From Phycisphaerae bacterium (GTDB taxonomy: Bacteria; Planctomycetota; Phycisphaerae; Phycisphaerales; UBA1924): a DNA stretch of 64,000 bases. The position numbers and the translations under genes are program-made. Of the stretch, positions 29,361-38,361 are shown piece by piece. The DNA lies in contig JAUIHS010000001.1 in NCBI GenBank assembly GCA_030432255.1, positions 248,001 through 312,000 on the forward strand, written 5' to 3'. The number at the start of each line of letters is the position of its first letter. The first letter of the stretch is position 1. The notes under the pieces were generated by a model. It was not told where the DNA came from, made no database searches, and saw only the letters and a program-made list of their open reading frames with translations.

Positions 29361-31412
29361 ATGATCCAGCCGAGGACCCTGACCTGTCTCCTGGCCGCTG
29401 TCGTGACTCTGCCCGCCGCCGGCCAGACGCTGGTCTGGTCGGACGAGTTCTCGGATCCGACCATTGATCATTCGATCTGGACCTACAACGTCGGCGGGAG
29501 CGGCTTCGGCAACGGCGAACTGCAATTCCACTCGGCGCGCCCTGAGAACGCATACATCGACAGCGGAAACCTCGTGATCGAGGCTCGGCAGGAGCAGTAC
29601 CTCGGCGGGCAGGAATTCACGTCCGCGCGTCTCGTCACACATGGGCGTATGGCGTTCAAGTACGGCACACTTGAGGCACGGATCAAGGTCCCGGATGTGG
29701 ACAATGGCCTCTGGCCCGCGTTCTGGCTGCTGGGCAACAACATCGGACAGGTGCCGTGGCCGGGGTGCGGCGAACTCGACATTCTTGAGGTCGGCAATCG
29801 AGCGGGGTACCTCGCCGGTCTGGTGAACCGACGCATCGATTCGCATGCCTTCTGGGATTTTGAGGGCAGCCAGGCTGACTACGGCGGCTTCGCAATCTGG
29901 CCTGAGGACCTTCACAACGACTACCATCTGTACTCGATGGAGTGGACACCGGAAGTGGTCCGCACATTCATCGATGGCGCGTTGATCTGGGAGATCGACA
30001 TCAGCGATGCCGAGACGCACTCTCTCGAAGAGTTCCACGCACCGATGTATATCATCGCAAACCTCGCGGTAGGGGGGTGGAACTTCGTCGAGATCACCGA
30101 CCCCGCCCAGATCACGGCACCGTTCCCGGGACGCATGTACATCGACTACATCAGGTTGTATGACAACGGTGACACCGAACTCTTCTTCGGTGAGGACATC
30201 GCCGAGTCGGGGAATTTCGGCATCCTGACCGAGACCACCACCGTCAACAACAGCGTGACCTATGACGCCGATACATCACTCTACATCTGGAACAATCTGA
30301 CCGCCGTTCCCGGAAGTGCTTACGAGGGCACCGAGGCGTGGACGATGACCGCCGCCGCGGGCAACTGGTTCGGCATGGGCGTCTTCTCTCACATTGATCG
30401 CAACATGGCGGCGTATTCGGATGGCTATCTGAACCTGCACATGAAGACCACGTCCACGGCACCCTTCAGGATCGGCATCAAGAGTTCGGCCGCGGGTGAG
30501 AGCTGGGTCTCGGTTGTTGAGGGCGGGAACCAGTACGGCCTTGTTCGTGACGGCAACTGGCATGAGATGCAGATTCCGCTCAACTCGTTCCTGAACGTCG
30601 ACTTCGAGACGGTGCATCAACTCTTCATGTTCGCGGGCGATCCTCCGGCGGGCACCTTCGAGTTCTCGATTGACAATGTCTACTGGTCCCCGAGTGTCCA
30701 GCGTCCGACACCGGAGAATGGGAGCTTCGGAATCTTCACAGAAGATCCGTCCCACAAGACGGCCGGCGAATACACACTCGGCGTCAATGGTGACTTCTTC
30801 ATCTGGGAGAACACGCTGGTACCTGCGCCGCAGAATCCCTTCGAAGGGAGCGGGAGCATGTCACTGATGTCCCCTCCCGGCCCTGCCTGGTTCGGTGCAG
30901 CGTTCACGCCGACGATCAAGTACAACCTCACGGCATTCCGCTTTCCGGAGAGCCGGCTGCACATGGCACTGAAGACGAGTTCGTCCGCGCCCTTCTATAT
31001 TGGAATGCGGAGCGGCAACGTCAATGACATCGGGCAGAAGTGGATCCGTTTCGAGCCGGGCAACGACCCCTACGGCTTCGTCCGAGACGGACAGTGGCAT
31101 GTCATTGAGATTCCGATGTCCGACATCGCGGATGCGGTCGACCTGTCCGAGGTCAGCATGCTCTTCGAGATCCTGGGCGTGGATGGGCCGATCAGCGGTA
31201 TCGAGATCGACGATGTCTGCCTGCTCGGAGGCGGCGCAGCGCTGCCACTCGATCCGCAGGTGGGTGATATCGATGGCGATGGAGACGTCGACTTCGACGA
31301 CCTGAACCTGGTGCTGGGCAACTGGAATGCCGGCGATGGCGGCGATGCTGACGGTGATGGTGACACCGACTTCGATGATCTCAACATCGTCCTCGCGAAT
31401 TGGGGTGCATAA
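29361..31412 (+). CDS. Secreted GH16 beta-glucanase (laminarinase-like) with dockerin-like tail
   Basis: A 683-residue protein. ATG 29361 is preferred over the upstream in-frame ATG at 29298 because it gives a signal peptide (MIQPRTLTCLLAAVVTLPAAG) and lies after the operator palindrome. Residues about 22-270 are a GH16 domain: 'VWSDEFSDPTID' at the start and the catalytic motif E138-L-D140-I-L-E143 (nucleophile, helper, acid/base). The family cuts beta-1,3/1,4-glucans; laminarin is the likely substrate. Two homologous beta-sandwich modules of ~160 residues follow (each opening 'GNFGILTE' or 'GSFGIFTE'), probably glycan-binding. The C-terminus has two dockerin-like calcium loops (DLNLVLGNW, DLNIVLANW). 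Confidence 0.9.
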   Translation: MIQPRTLTCLLAAVVTLPAAGQTLVWSDEFSDPTIDHSIWTYNVGGSGFGNGELQFHSARPENAYIDSGNLVIEARQEQYLGGQEFTSARLVTHGRMAFKYGTLEARIKVPDVDNGLWPAFWLLGNNIGQVPWPGCGELDILEVGNRAGYLAGLVNRRIDSHAFWDFEGSQADYGGFAIWPEDLHNDYHLYSMEWTPEVVRTFIDGALIWEIDISDAETHSLEEFHAPMYIIANLAVGGWNFVEITDPAQITAPFPGRMYIDYIRLYDNGDTELFFGEDIAESGNFGILTETTTVNNSVTYDADTSLYIWNNLTAVPGSAYEGTEAWTMTAAAGNWFGMGVFSHIDRNMAAYSDGYLNLHMKTTSTAPFRIGIKSSAAGESWVSVVEGGNQYGLVRDGNWHEMQIPLNSFLNVDFETVHQLFMFAGDPPAGTFEFSIDNVYWSPSVQRPTPENGSFGIFTEDPSHKTAGEYTLGVNGDFFIWENTLVPAPQNPFEGSGSMSLMSPPGPAWFGAAFTPTIKYNLTAFRFPESRLHMALKTSSSAPFYIGMRSGNVNDIGQKWIRFEPGNDPYGFVRDGQWHVIEIPMSDIADAVDLSEVSMLFEILGVDGPISGIEIDDVCLLGGGAALPLDPQVGDIDGDGDVDFDDLNLVLGNWNAGDGGDADGDGDTDFDDLNIVLANWGA

Positions 31413-31414
31413 GG

Positions 31415-31798
31415 TCAGGTACCGGAGAGCGCGTGATCGAGTTCCGAGAGGAACTGCGCACAGTCGGTCCGTGACCAGACAGGGGCCCGCTGCGCGAGCA
31501 ACGTCATCAGGGACTCCTGCACGGCGCCGGTTGAGTGCAGAAAGTGCTCCAGCCGCGGCAGCCTGACTGTGACGCTGATCGCATCGAGGTGATCAGGCGC
31601 TTCCGAGACTCGGATCACTTCCTGCCCGGCTGGATCGACGAAGTGCAGCCCACCGAATCCCACCAGGCAGGTCAGGCCCGACCGGCACAGACCAGTTGTC
31701 AGGTCAACCATGACATCACGCGCTTCGTCGCCGCGGACGCCTTCAAGGAAGGCAATTTCCGGCGGCACTGCGCGTTTTCGAAACGGCCACCATCTCAT
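31415..31798 (-). CDS. Hypothetical protein, 127 residues
   Basis: Not recognised. ATG 31798 (MRWWPFRKR) is preferred because 'AGGTGGGG' lies six bases upstream; a GTG twelve bases earlier is also possible. The protein starts with a basic/aromatic patch and then alternates strands and helices without membrane spans ('DVMVDLTTGLCRSGLTCLVGFGG', 'LDAISVTVRLPRLEHFLHSTG'). It lies 40 bases downstream of tRNA-Val on the same strand and its stop nearly touches the GH16 stop, so it may be read from the tRNA transcript. Low sequence complexity is absent, and the frame is uninterrupted with normal codon use. Confidence 0.5.
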   Translation of the reverse strand: MRWWPFRKRAVPPEIAFLEGVRGDEARDVMVDLTTGLCRSGLTCLVGFGGLHFVDPAGQEVIRVSEAPDHLDAISVTVRLPRLEHFLHSTGAVQESLMTLLAQRAPVWSRTDCAQFLSELDHALSGT

Positions 31799-31838
31799 CT
31801 GAATCCCCACCTGTCATGCCCCCGATTCCCAGCCTGAA

Positions 31839-31912
31839 TGAGCGATACTGGACTCGAACCAGTGACCTCCTCGATGTCAACGAGGCGCGCTAGCCAACTG
31901 CGCCAATCGCTC
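31839..31912 (-). tRNA. tRNA-Val (GAC)
   Basis: Read on the minus strand, the acceptor GAGCGAT pairs with ATCGCTC, followed by discriminator A at 31839. The D arm contains AGTTGGCTAGC. The anticodon stem CCTCG/CGAGG encloses TTGACAT with anticodon GAC. The T arm is CACTG-GTTCGAGT-CCAGT-like with the GTTCGA loop. CCA is not encoded. All arms pair. Confidence 0.96.
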
Positions 31913-32077
31913 AGGATGTCCGTGACGAGTCTTCGCCGACGGGCCGTACAGCATACCCATCCCAACGCACCACGCAACTCGACCGGCTCAACAATTCCTC
32001 AACATAGGGGTCCGGTGCAGGCCAACGCCGACCTGGCGGGACCGGACCCAATAAAAATGCAAACACATGCATTCTCA

Positions 32078-34627
32078 TCATGGTTCCACACCACCGTCGC
32101 CGCTCGTCGACGCGGGTGTCGTCTCTGAGGGTGACGCCTCGAACTTCTCGATCAGGTCCCTGATCGACCCGGCGGTCGGATTGTCTGGTTCGTCCTGATA
32201 CCAGACCAGCGCCTCGCGAAGGTACTCAAGCGCTTCCCCGATGTGCCCACCGTGGCCGAGCGTGACGGCAAAGTCGCGCTGGAGCGGGCCGAGGTATCGA
32301 GTCCGTTCGAGATCGAGATCCTGCCCCATCCTGATGCACCTGCGCCAGATCGCGAGGGCCTGTTCAACTTTGCCTGAGCCATCCAGTGATCGCGCATGCT
32401 GCGCCAGCGTGAAGACGATGATCGGATGCTTCTCAGGCAGATGCGCGGTTGCAATCTCGACCGCCTCACGCGCCGTCTCGACCGCCAATTCATGCTGGCC
32501 GGTCCTGGTGTATACGGAAGCGAGCATCTGCGTCACGATGGCGATGCCGTAGTGGCCGTCGGGGTACACCTCGTGGTGCATCGCGATCGATTGCCTCAGC
32601 GTTTCGATAGCCGCGGCCGTCTGGCCCACCTCCGCCTCGGCTCGGCCCAGGTTTGACAGCAGAGTTGCGGTGTCCGGATTCGCTCGGTCGTCAATGCTCA
32701 TTCGGAGTTCGTAGGCCTCGCGATATCGCTTCACCGCGATCTCCGCGTCATTGGTCTGACGCGCGATCATGGCGAGTGAGTTCAGCATGTTGCTGCATTC
32801 GATTCGGCGTGTTTCATCCTGGCTGAACAGCTCGTAAGCCACCAGGAAGGCCCTCTCCGCCTCGTCCAGATCAGCGTGCCGCCGCAGTGCGATCCCCAGG
32901 GCGGCCTGTGCATGGGCGTGTGCAATCGGATCGGAGGAGCGTGGGGATCGCTCGACCGCGCGCTCGGCCAGAGCGAGCGCTTGATCCCAGTCTCCTGTCT
33001 CAACAGAGAGGTTTGCCAGTTCGATCAGGAACTGACCAATTCGATCGTCGTGGGCCTCGTCTGACTCCATGCGTTCGATGACGTCCTCGTAGATCGGAAG
33101 TGCGGCCGCCAGGTCGCCGGACTTGTAGTGGGACGTCGCAAGCAGGAATCGAGCGGTCAGCAGGTCATCGTCATACCACGGGCGATCGGAGAGCAGGGCA
33201 ACTGCCCGCGTCAGTGTATCGATGCTCCGGTCGAACGCGAAGATACTCGTGTACACCTCGCCGATCAGCAGGAGCATCTCGCCGCGCACGACGGGGTCCT
33301 TGATGAAGTTCACTTCCTTGTCGGCATCATCGAGCAGGGCACGCAGCAGTTCCGTGTCGCGACTCGCGGCGTACCGAGGGCCGATGCCAATGAGCAACTG
33401 CTCGAGGAAGTTCGTGGTCGCATCCGAGCGGACCAGCGCACGCCGCGCCTTGACATTCGCGGCACTCACCAGGACCAGGGCTGCCACAAGTGAGATCAGT
33501 ATGAGAGATGCCGCCGCGACGGCGGTGCGATTGCGGCGGGCAAACTTCGTGAGCTGATAGATGGCACTTGGCGGGTGAGCGAGGATCGGATGATCATTGA
33601 GGTGCCGCTGGATGTCCGCAGCCAGCTCGTGGGCTGATGCATAGCGCCGTTCCGCTGATTTCTCCAGAGCCTTGTCAATGATCGTCTCGATGTCGCCGCG
33701 AAGTGACGGTTGGATGGAGCGCAACCGGGTCGGGTTCTGCTCGCTGATGCGCCGAACAGCTTCCAGCATCGAGACATGCTCGACGTCGATCGGGAGTTGA
33801 TCCGTCAGTAATTCATAGAGGATGACGCCGAGGGTGTACACATCACTCCGGGTGTCCAGATTGTCGGGATCGCCGGATGCCTGCTCAGGACTCATGTACG
33901 CTGCGGTCCCGAGGAGTTGTCCGACTTCGGTGTGACGCGTTGTATGCACGTCGCTCTCCGTGATCCTCGCGATGCCGAAGTCGAGGATCCGTGGTTCGCC
34001 CGCGTCATTGACCAGGATATTGCCGGGCTTGAGATCGCGGTGGATCACACCCCGGCGATGTGCATGTTCCACCGCCTCACAGATCCGGATGATGAGTTCG
34101 AGGCGCTCGCGCGTGTCGAGGTGGCGTGTGCGCGCATACTGCCGAAGTGATTCGCCTTCGACCAGTTCCATGAGCAGGTAGGGGGTCTTGCGCCCATTCG
34201 AGTCATCGACGCCAACGCCGTAGATCTGTGCGATCCCCGGGTGCTTGAGGCGACCGAGCACCTCGGCTTCGAGCCGGAAACGGCGCAGCATGGAGTCAGT
34301 GACGAAGCCGGGGCGAATGATCTTCAATGCGACGCGTCGCGATGGCTCGCGTTGTTCAGCTTCATAGACCACACCCATGCCACCCTCACCGAGTATGCCG
34401 AGAATGCGGCAGCCACCGATCTCGGCCGGCGGGCTTCCGATCGCGTCAACGTGGAGGCCGCCGGCGGCCTGTGCACGCTCGTTCGCTGCGAGGATGGACT
34501 CAACCTGCTTCCGAAGATCGGAGTCTCCTGCACAGAGCGCGTCAAGTCGGGCGGGGCGCTCTTCCGGAGTGAGTGGAAAGACCTCGTGGAAGACCTCGCG
34601 AACACGTGAGTAAGCGGTCTCCTTCAC
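32078..34627 (-). CDS. Membrane Ser/Thr protein kinase with TPR region
   Basis: An 849-residue Hanks-type kinase starting with GTG in a GTGA overlap with the sigma gene. The N-terminal ~50 residues ('EVFPLTPEERPARLDALCAGD') are a segment common to planctomycete kinases of this group. The kinase domain (about 73-345) has the Gly loop GEGGMGVV, K102, catalytic D198 in HRDLKPGN and D216 in DFG, so it should be active. One membrane span (369-390) leads to an extracytoplasmic region of ~450 residues filled with TPR/kinesin-light-chain-like helices. It is encoded right after an ECF sigma factor, which suggests that phosphorylation controls that sigma factor, as proposed for similar pairs. Ligand of the TPR part unknown. 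Confidence 0.9.
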   Translation of the reverse strand: MKETAYSRVREVFHEVFPLTPEERPARLDALCAGDSDLRKQVESILAANERAQAAGGLHVDAIGSPPAEIGGCRILGILGEGGMGVVYEAEQREPSRRVALKIIRPGFVTDSMLRRFRLEAEVLGRLKHPGIAQIYGVGVDDSNGRKTPYLLMELVEGESLRQYARTRHLDTRERLELIIRICEAVEHAHRRGVIHRDLKPGNILVNDAGEPRILDFGIARITESDVHTTRHTEVGQLLGTAAYMSPEQASGDPDNLDTRSDVYTLGVILYELLTDQLPIDVEHVSMLEAVRRISEQNPTRLRSIQPSLRGDIETIIDKALEKSAERRYASAHELAADIQRHLNDHPILAHPPSAIYQLTKFARRNRTAVAAASLILISLVAALVLVSAANVKARRALVRSDATTNFLEQLLIGIGPRYAASRDTELLRALLDDADKEVNFIKDPVVRGEMLLLIGEVYTSIFAFDRSIDTLTRAVALLSDRPWYDDDLLTARFLLATSHYKSGDLAAALPIYEDVIERMESDEAHDDRIGQFLIELANLSVETGDWDQALALAERAVERSPRSSDPIAHAHAQAALGIALRRHADLDEAERAFLVAYELFSQDETRRIECSNMLNSLAMIARQTNDAEIAVKRYREAYELRMSIDDRANPDTATLLSNLGRAEAEVGQTAAAIETLRQSIAMHHEVYPDGHYGIAIVTQMLASVYTRTGQHELAVETAREAVEIATAHLPEKHPIIVFTLAQHARSLDGSGKVEQALAIWRRCIRMGQDLDLERTRYLGPLQRDFAVTLGHGGHIGEALEYLREALVWYQDEPDNPTAGSIRDLIEKFEASPSETTPASTSGDGGVEP

Positions 34628-35166
34628 CCGTCGCTCTCCGGTTGGAGATGCGTCCAGAGCCAGCCACGAGCCATCTCCCAGTCCATGTAGACCGTTCGTG
34701 GCGAGACCCCGAGCACCGTCGCGGTCTGGTCAACGGTTAATCCGCCAAAGAAGCGCATCTCGACGATGCGTGCCTGGCGCTCATCGAGTTGTTCCAGTTG
34801 TTCGATTGCCTCACTGAGCGCGAGGACATCGAAGACTGCGGAATCGGACTGGACATCGGAGAGCGTGATGCGCGACCAGTGCGCGTTGCCGCCGCGTTTC
34901 TGCGCGTTGCGTCCTCGGGCGTGGTCGACGAGGGCGTGTCGCATGGCGCGCGAGGCGAGGGCGAGGAGGTGATCGGAGTCATTGGGGTTGCCCGAAGTCG
35001 CCGCCAGGCGCAGGTATGCCTCGTGAACGAGGGCGGTGGGCTGCAGCGTGTGATGTCCCGGCTGACGACGGAAGTGCGCGGCGGCGATTCCACGAAGGTG
35101 GTCGTATGCCTCCCGGAAGAGATCATCGGTGTGATGTTCGGCATTGTGATCGCCGTTGCCGGTCAT
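34624..35166 (-). CDS. ECF sigma factor of the planctomycete 'HTLQPTALVHEAY' type
   Basis: A 180-residue ECF sigma factor; ATG 35166 (MTGNGDHN) is chosen over longer in-frame options. Region 2 carries the group signature 'HTLQPTALVHEAYLRLA', and region 4 carries 'VDQTATVLGVSPRTVYMDWEMARGWL'. Members of this group (TIGR02999-like) are frequently encoded beside Ser/Thr kinases rather than anti-sigma factors, and that is the case here: the stop overlaps the kinase start (GTGA). A TATACT -10 hexamer is seen upstream on the minus strand (35199-35194), without a recognisable -35. Targets cannot be predicted from this window. Confidence 0.9.
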   Translation of the reverse strand: MTGNGDHNAEHHTDDLFREAYDHLRGIAAAHFRRQPGHHTLQPTALVHEAYLRLAATSGNPNDSDHLLALASRAMRHALVDHARGRNAQKRGGNAHWSRITLSDVQSDSAVFDVLALSEAIEQLEQLDERQARIVEMRFFGGLTVDQTATVLGVSPRTVYMDWEMARGWLWTHLQPESDG

Positions 35167-35340
35167 GCCAGTCTCCGCTCTGTGGCTGAGGCGAGTATAC
35201 ACGCGTCGTGGGTGATTCCCGTCGGGTTTAGGTGAGATCAGCACAAGCCGCAGAGAGATGTGCAGTGGTCGAGGTGCGAGCCTTGTTATTGGAGCGCCCA
35301 TAACCGCTTGCTCGGGAGCCGGTCGAAACCAGGATGGCTC

Positions 35341-36765
35341 TCAACTGAGCGCCTTGAACGCCGCGATCGCCTGCTCCCGGCGTTCCTTGTGGTCACAGAT
35401 CGGCTGGGGGTAGTCGAGCGAAGCGCGCGCGAGTGCGGGCGGGTTGTGAATGTCCTTGCTGTCGAGGTCACTCAGTTCGGGAATGAACTTGCGGATGAAG
35501 TCGCCTTCCGGGTCGTATCGCTTTGACTGGCTCTCGGGATTGAAGATCCGGAAGTATGGGGCGGCATCGGTACCGGTGGAGGCGGACCACTGCCAGCCGC
35601 CGTTGTTGGACGCGAGATCACCATCCACGAGGTGTCGCATGAAGTGCCGCTCGCCGCGCCGCCAGTCAATGAGCAGGTCCTTGGTGAGGAACATGGCGGT
35701 GATCATGCGAAGTCGATTGTGCATCCAGCCAGTCTGTACGAGTTGGCGCATCGCGGCGTCGACGATTGGATAGCCGGTGCGTCCCTCACGCCATGCATCG
35801 AAGGCGTCGTCATCATCGCGCCATTCGATGGCATCGGTCTCGGTACGAAAAGGTCGGTGCATGGAGAGGCGTGGAAATGCGGCCAGCAGGTGCTTGTAGA
35901 ACTCGCGCCAGATCAGTTCACCGATCCACGTGGCCGGCCCGGAGTTGTCCTTCGGATCGGGGAGCGAACCGTGGGCTTCGCGGGCTTCGTGAAAGCAGCG
36001 ACGAGCGGAAATGACGCCGATGGCGAGGTAGGGTGAGATCGTTGAGGTTCCGTTGGTCGACGGGGTGTCGCGCTTGTCTTTATAGCCGTTGATACGCCCC
36101 TCGATGAACGCGCGGAGTCGCGATGCCGCGTGATCCTCCCCGGCGGTCCACAGATCCGGACGTGCGTGTTCGGGGTCAAAGTGATCAATGCATTCAGGCA
36201 CGTGGTCCGGATCGCAGAGCATGGGGCCGTGCTTGTGGCGCGGAACGGAGAGCGGGGCGTCAACGCCGTGGTTCTCAGCGTGTGCGAGCCAGGCCTTCTT
36301 GAACGGGGTGAACACCGTGTACCACGTGTCCTGCTTCGTGCGGATATCGCCGGGAGTCATGATGACCTGGTCGGTGAAGCGGTGGACGGTGCAGCCGCGG
36401 GACTCCGCGGCGGACTGCACGGCCTCATCGCGGCGAGCCTCGTTCAGTTCGTACTCATCGTTGAAGTAGAGGGCATCAATCCGGTGGTCGTCGAGGAGTG
36501 TGTTGACAACGCCGGGGACGCCGGAAAAGCGCGGCGTGGTCCGGATGAGGAGGGGAATATCGAGATTGGCGAGGCCATCTGAGAGTTCGCGCAGGTTACG
36601 CAGCAGGAAGTCCACCTTGAAGTCAGCCCAGTCGTGCTCGATCCACTGGTCCGGGCAGATTGTGAAGAGTGCGACGACACCGTCGTCTGCATCGCGGCAG
36701 GCGGCATGGAGTGCAGGGTTATCCCGTGTACGGAGGTCAGCACGGAACCAGACGAGTGCGCGCAT
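35341..36765 (-). CDS. phrB: Deoxyribodipyrimidine (CPD) photolyase
   Basis: A 474-residue class I photolyase/cryptochrome starting at ATG 36765 (MRALVWFRADLRTRDN). The N-terminal antenna domain has the usual 'WFRADLRTRDNPAL'. The FAD domain shows 'WIGELIWREFYKHL', 'GRTGYPIVDAAMRQL', 'GWMHNRLRMI', 'DLLIDWRRGE' and 'NNGGWQWSASTGTDA'. The NNGGWQW motif is characteristic of CPD repair enzymes. It repairs UV cyclobutane dimers with light, fitting an organism of illuminated water. The gene stands alone between the sigma operon and a transporter. Confidence 0.95.
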   Translation of the reverse strand: MRALVWFRADLRTRDNPALHAACRDADDGVVALFTICPDQWIEHDWADFKVDFLLRNLRELSDGLANLDIPLLIRTTPRFSGVPGVVNTLLDDHRIDALYFNDEYELNEARRDEAVQSAAESRGCTVHRFTDQVIMTPGDIRTKQDTWYTVFTPFKKAWLAHAENHGVDAPLSVPRHKHGPMLCDPDHVPECIDHFDPEHARPDLWTAGEDHAASRLRAFIEGRINGYKDKRDTPSTNGTSTISPYLAIGVISARRCFHEAREAHGSLPDPKDNSGPATWIGELIWREFYKHLLAAFPRLSMHRPFRTETDAIEWRDDDDAFDAWREGRTGYPIVDAAMRQLVQTGWMHNRLRMITAMFLTKDLLIDWRRGERHFMRHLVDGDLASNNGGWQWSASTGTDAAPYFRIFNPESQSKRYDPEGDFIRKFIPELSDLDSKDIHNPPALARASLDYPQPICDHKERREQAIAAFKALS

Positions 36766-36840
36766 CGAGGATCGTCTCCATGTGAGGACAGGAACGTGCC
36801 GAACGATATGGGGTGTGGGCGTGCGAGTCGAGTACACCGA

Positions 36841-38235
36841 TCAGGAATCGGCGCTGCGTCGCGGTGCCACACGGATGAGCCCGAGCGTGATGACGCAGGC
36901 GGCGACACCCGCGACGATGCCGATGGGCCCGTTGGTGGCAGTCTCCTTGCCTCCGGTGACGACCATGTCCGTGAGCGCGCCGCCGGCATCGCCGGAGCGG
37001 TAGACGAAGGTGTCAATCGCCGACTTCGCCTTGTACTTGTCCTCCGGAGGCACGGTCGTGAAGATCACTTCGCGAGCGGGCTTCGAGAGGGCGTGGCTGG
37101 TTGCGTTGCGGCCGATGTCAAGGAGCAGAATGAGTCCGATCGTTGGCGTGAGGATGGCGGCCTCGAAGAGGCCTGTGATCGGTCCAAGCAGTAGCGGTGC
37201 GCATGTCAGGCCAAGCAAGCCGATGAGCATGAAGACTGGAATTGAAGGGGTGAATGTCAGGCCGAGGAATCCGAAGAGCATGAAGACCGGAAGGGACAGG
37301 AGTGCCGGACCGAGTCCCACTCGGGTCAGGAGTCGGGAGGTGATGAAGAGTTGCAGGAGAATCGTCGTGGTCTGACTCCCGGCGCTCATCCAGCCGTACA
37401 ACTGGGTGCGATCGGTCCGGTCCGGGAGCGCCGCCTTGATCAGGCGGGCCTGCTCGAAGTAGAGGAGCGAAGCGAGGATGGTGAAGGCGATGATGTAGAG
37501 AGCAAGGAGGCCGAGGCGCGGGTTGCTGAAGAGATGCTTCAGGCCGTCAATCGCGGCACCGCCGATGCGCCGGTGAGAATGGGAACCGTCACTCGACGCC
37601 ACGAAGCCGCGGCGGTCGAAGCACGGAAAGAGTCCGAAGCGCAGGATGGCAAGAGTGGCGGCAAAGCACGCGAAAGCCGCGCAGAACAGGACGGGCTCTC
37701 CCACGTGCTCGATGGTGAACGTCGTGATGAGGGGCCCGACGATGGCACCAAGCGTACCGCCGATGCCGACATACGCGAAGAGACGGCGTCCCTGCTCCTG
37801 CGTGTGGTTGTCTACGATGCAGGCCCAGAACGCCGAGATGATCAGCAGATTGATGACACTGAGCCAGACGTAGAAGACGCGCCCGGTGAGCGGGCCGAGG
37901 TGGGTGTCGTAGACGCTGAGTGCGAGCGAGAAGGCGGCGAGGCAGATAAGCACGAAGATGAACGTGATGGCGATACACGTGCGGCGAGGCAGCCTGGATG
38001 CGAGCCAGGAGAAGGCAAAGGATGTCGGTATCATGACGCCAAGGGTGGCAAGGAACAGCCAGTGCAGGTCGTCGATGCGCTGATCGAGTCCCATCGTCTC
38101 CCGGATGGGCCGAAGCATGAAATAGCCGCACATGATGAGAAAAAAGCACAGTGCCGCCAGCAGGGTGGTGATGAACTCGCCGGACCTGATCTGCGTGATC
38201 TGCTGCGCTCGTGAGGGCTCTTGCCGAATCTGCAT
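36841..38235 (-). CDS. MFS / nucleotide-transporter (NTT/TLC)-like membrane protein
   Basis: A 464-residue protein with about twelve membrane spans. ATG 38235 is chosen; an in-frame ATG at 38295 would add 20 residues. The first span is followed by 'YFMLRPIRETMGL', a motif typical of the NTP/NDP antiporter-like branch (Npt1/Npt2) that also occurs in free-living bacteria. Another characteristic segment is 'PPEDKYKAKSAIDTFVYRSGDAGGAL' near residue 410, close to the 'KYKAK..ID....R.GD..G' pattern of that branch. True ATP/ADP exchange is known mainly from chlamydiae and rickettsiae; substrate here is open. It is transcribed divergently from the epimerase-like gene. Confidence 0.7.
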   Translation of the reverse strand: MQIRQEPSRAQQITQIRSGEFITTLLAALCFFLIMCGYFMLRPIRETMGLDQRIDDLHWLFLATLGVMIPTSFAFSWLASRLPRRTCIAITFIFVLICLAAFSLALSVYDTHLGPLTGRVFYVWLSVINLLIISAFWACIVDNHTQEQGRRLFAYVGIGGTLGAIVGPLITTFTIEHVGEPVLFCAAFACFAATLAILRFGLFPCFDRRGFVASSDGSHSHRRIGGAAIDGLKHLFSNPRLGLLALYIIAFTILASLLYFEQARLIKAALPDRTDRTQLYGWMSAGSQTTTILLQLFITSRLLTRVGLGPALLSLPVFMLFGFLGLTFTPSIPVFMLIGLLGLTCAPLLLGPITGLFEAAILTPTIGLILLLDIGRNATSHALSKPAREVIFTTVPPEDKYKAKSAIDTFVYRSGDAGGALTDMVVTGGKETATNGPIGIVAGVAACVITLGLIRVAPRRSADS

Positions 38236-38361
38236 GCCTGAGTCAGGATACTCTGTGAGGGCGGAATGGACTGCATGCCGCGTGTCGGCATGCATGTGAA
38301 AGGATCAGCCGCGCGGGCGGTGCGGCCGCGTGGTGCATCAGGCTGCGAGCGAGGTGATGTG

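Noticed and set aside
37351-38214. Plus-strand 287-codon frame over the transporter gene
   Set aside because: Highly charged low-complexity translation, antisense to a membrane protein.
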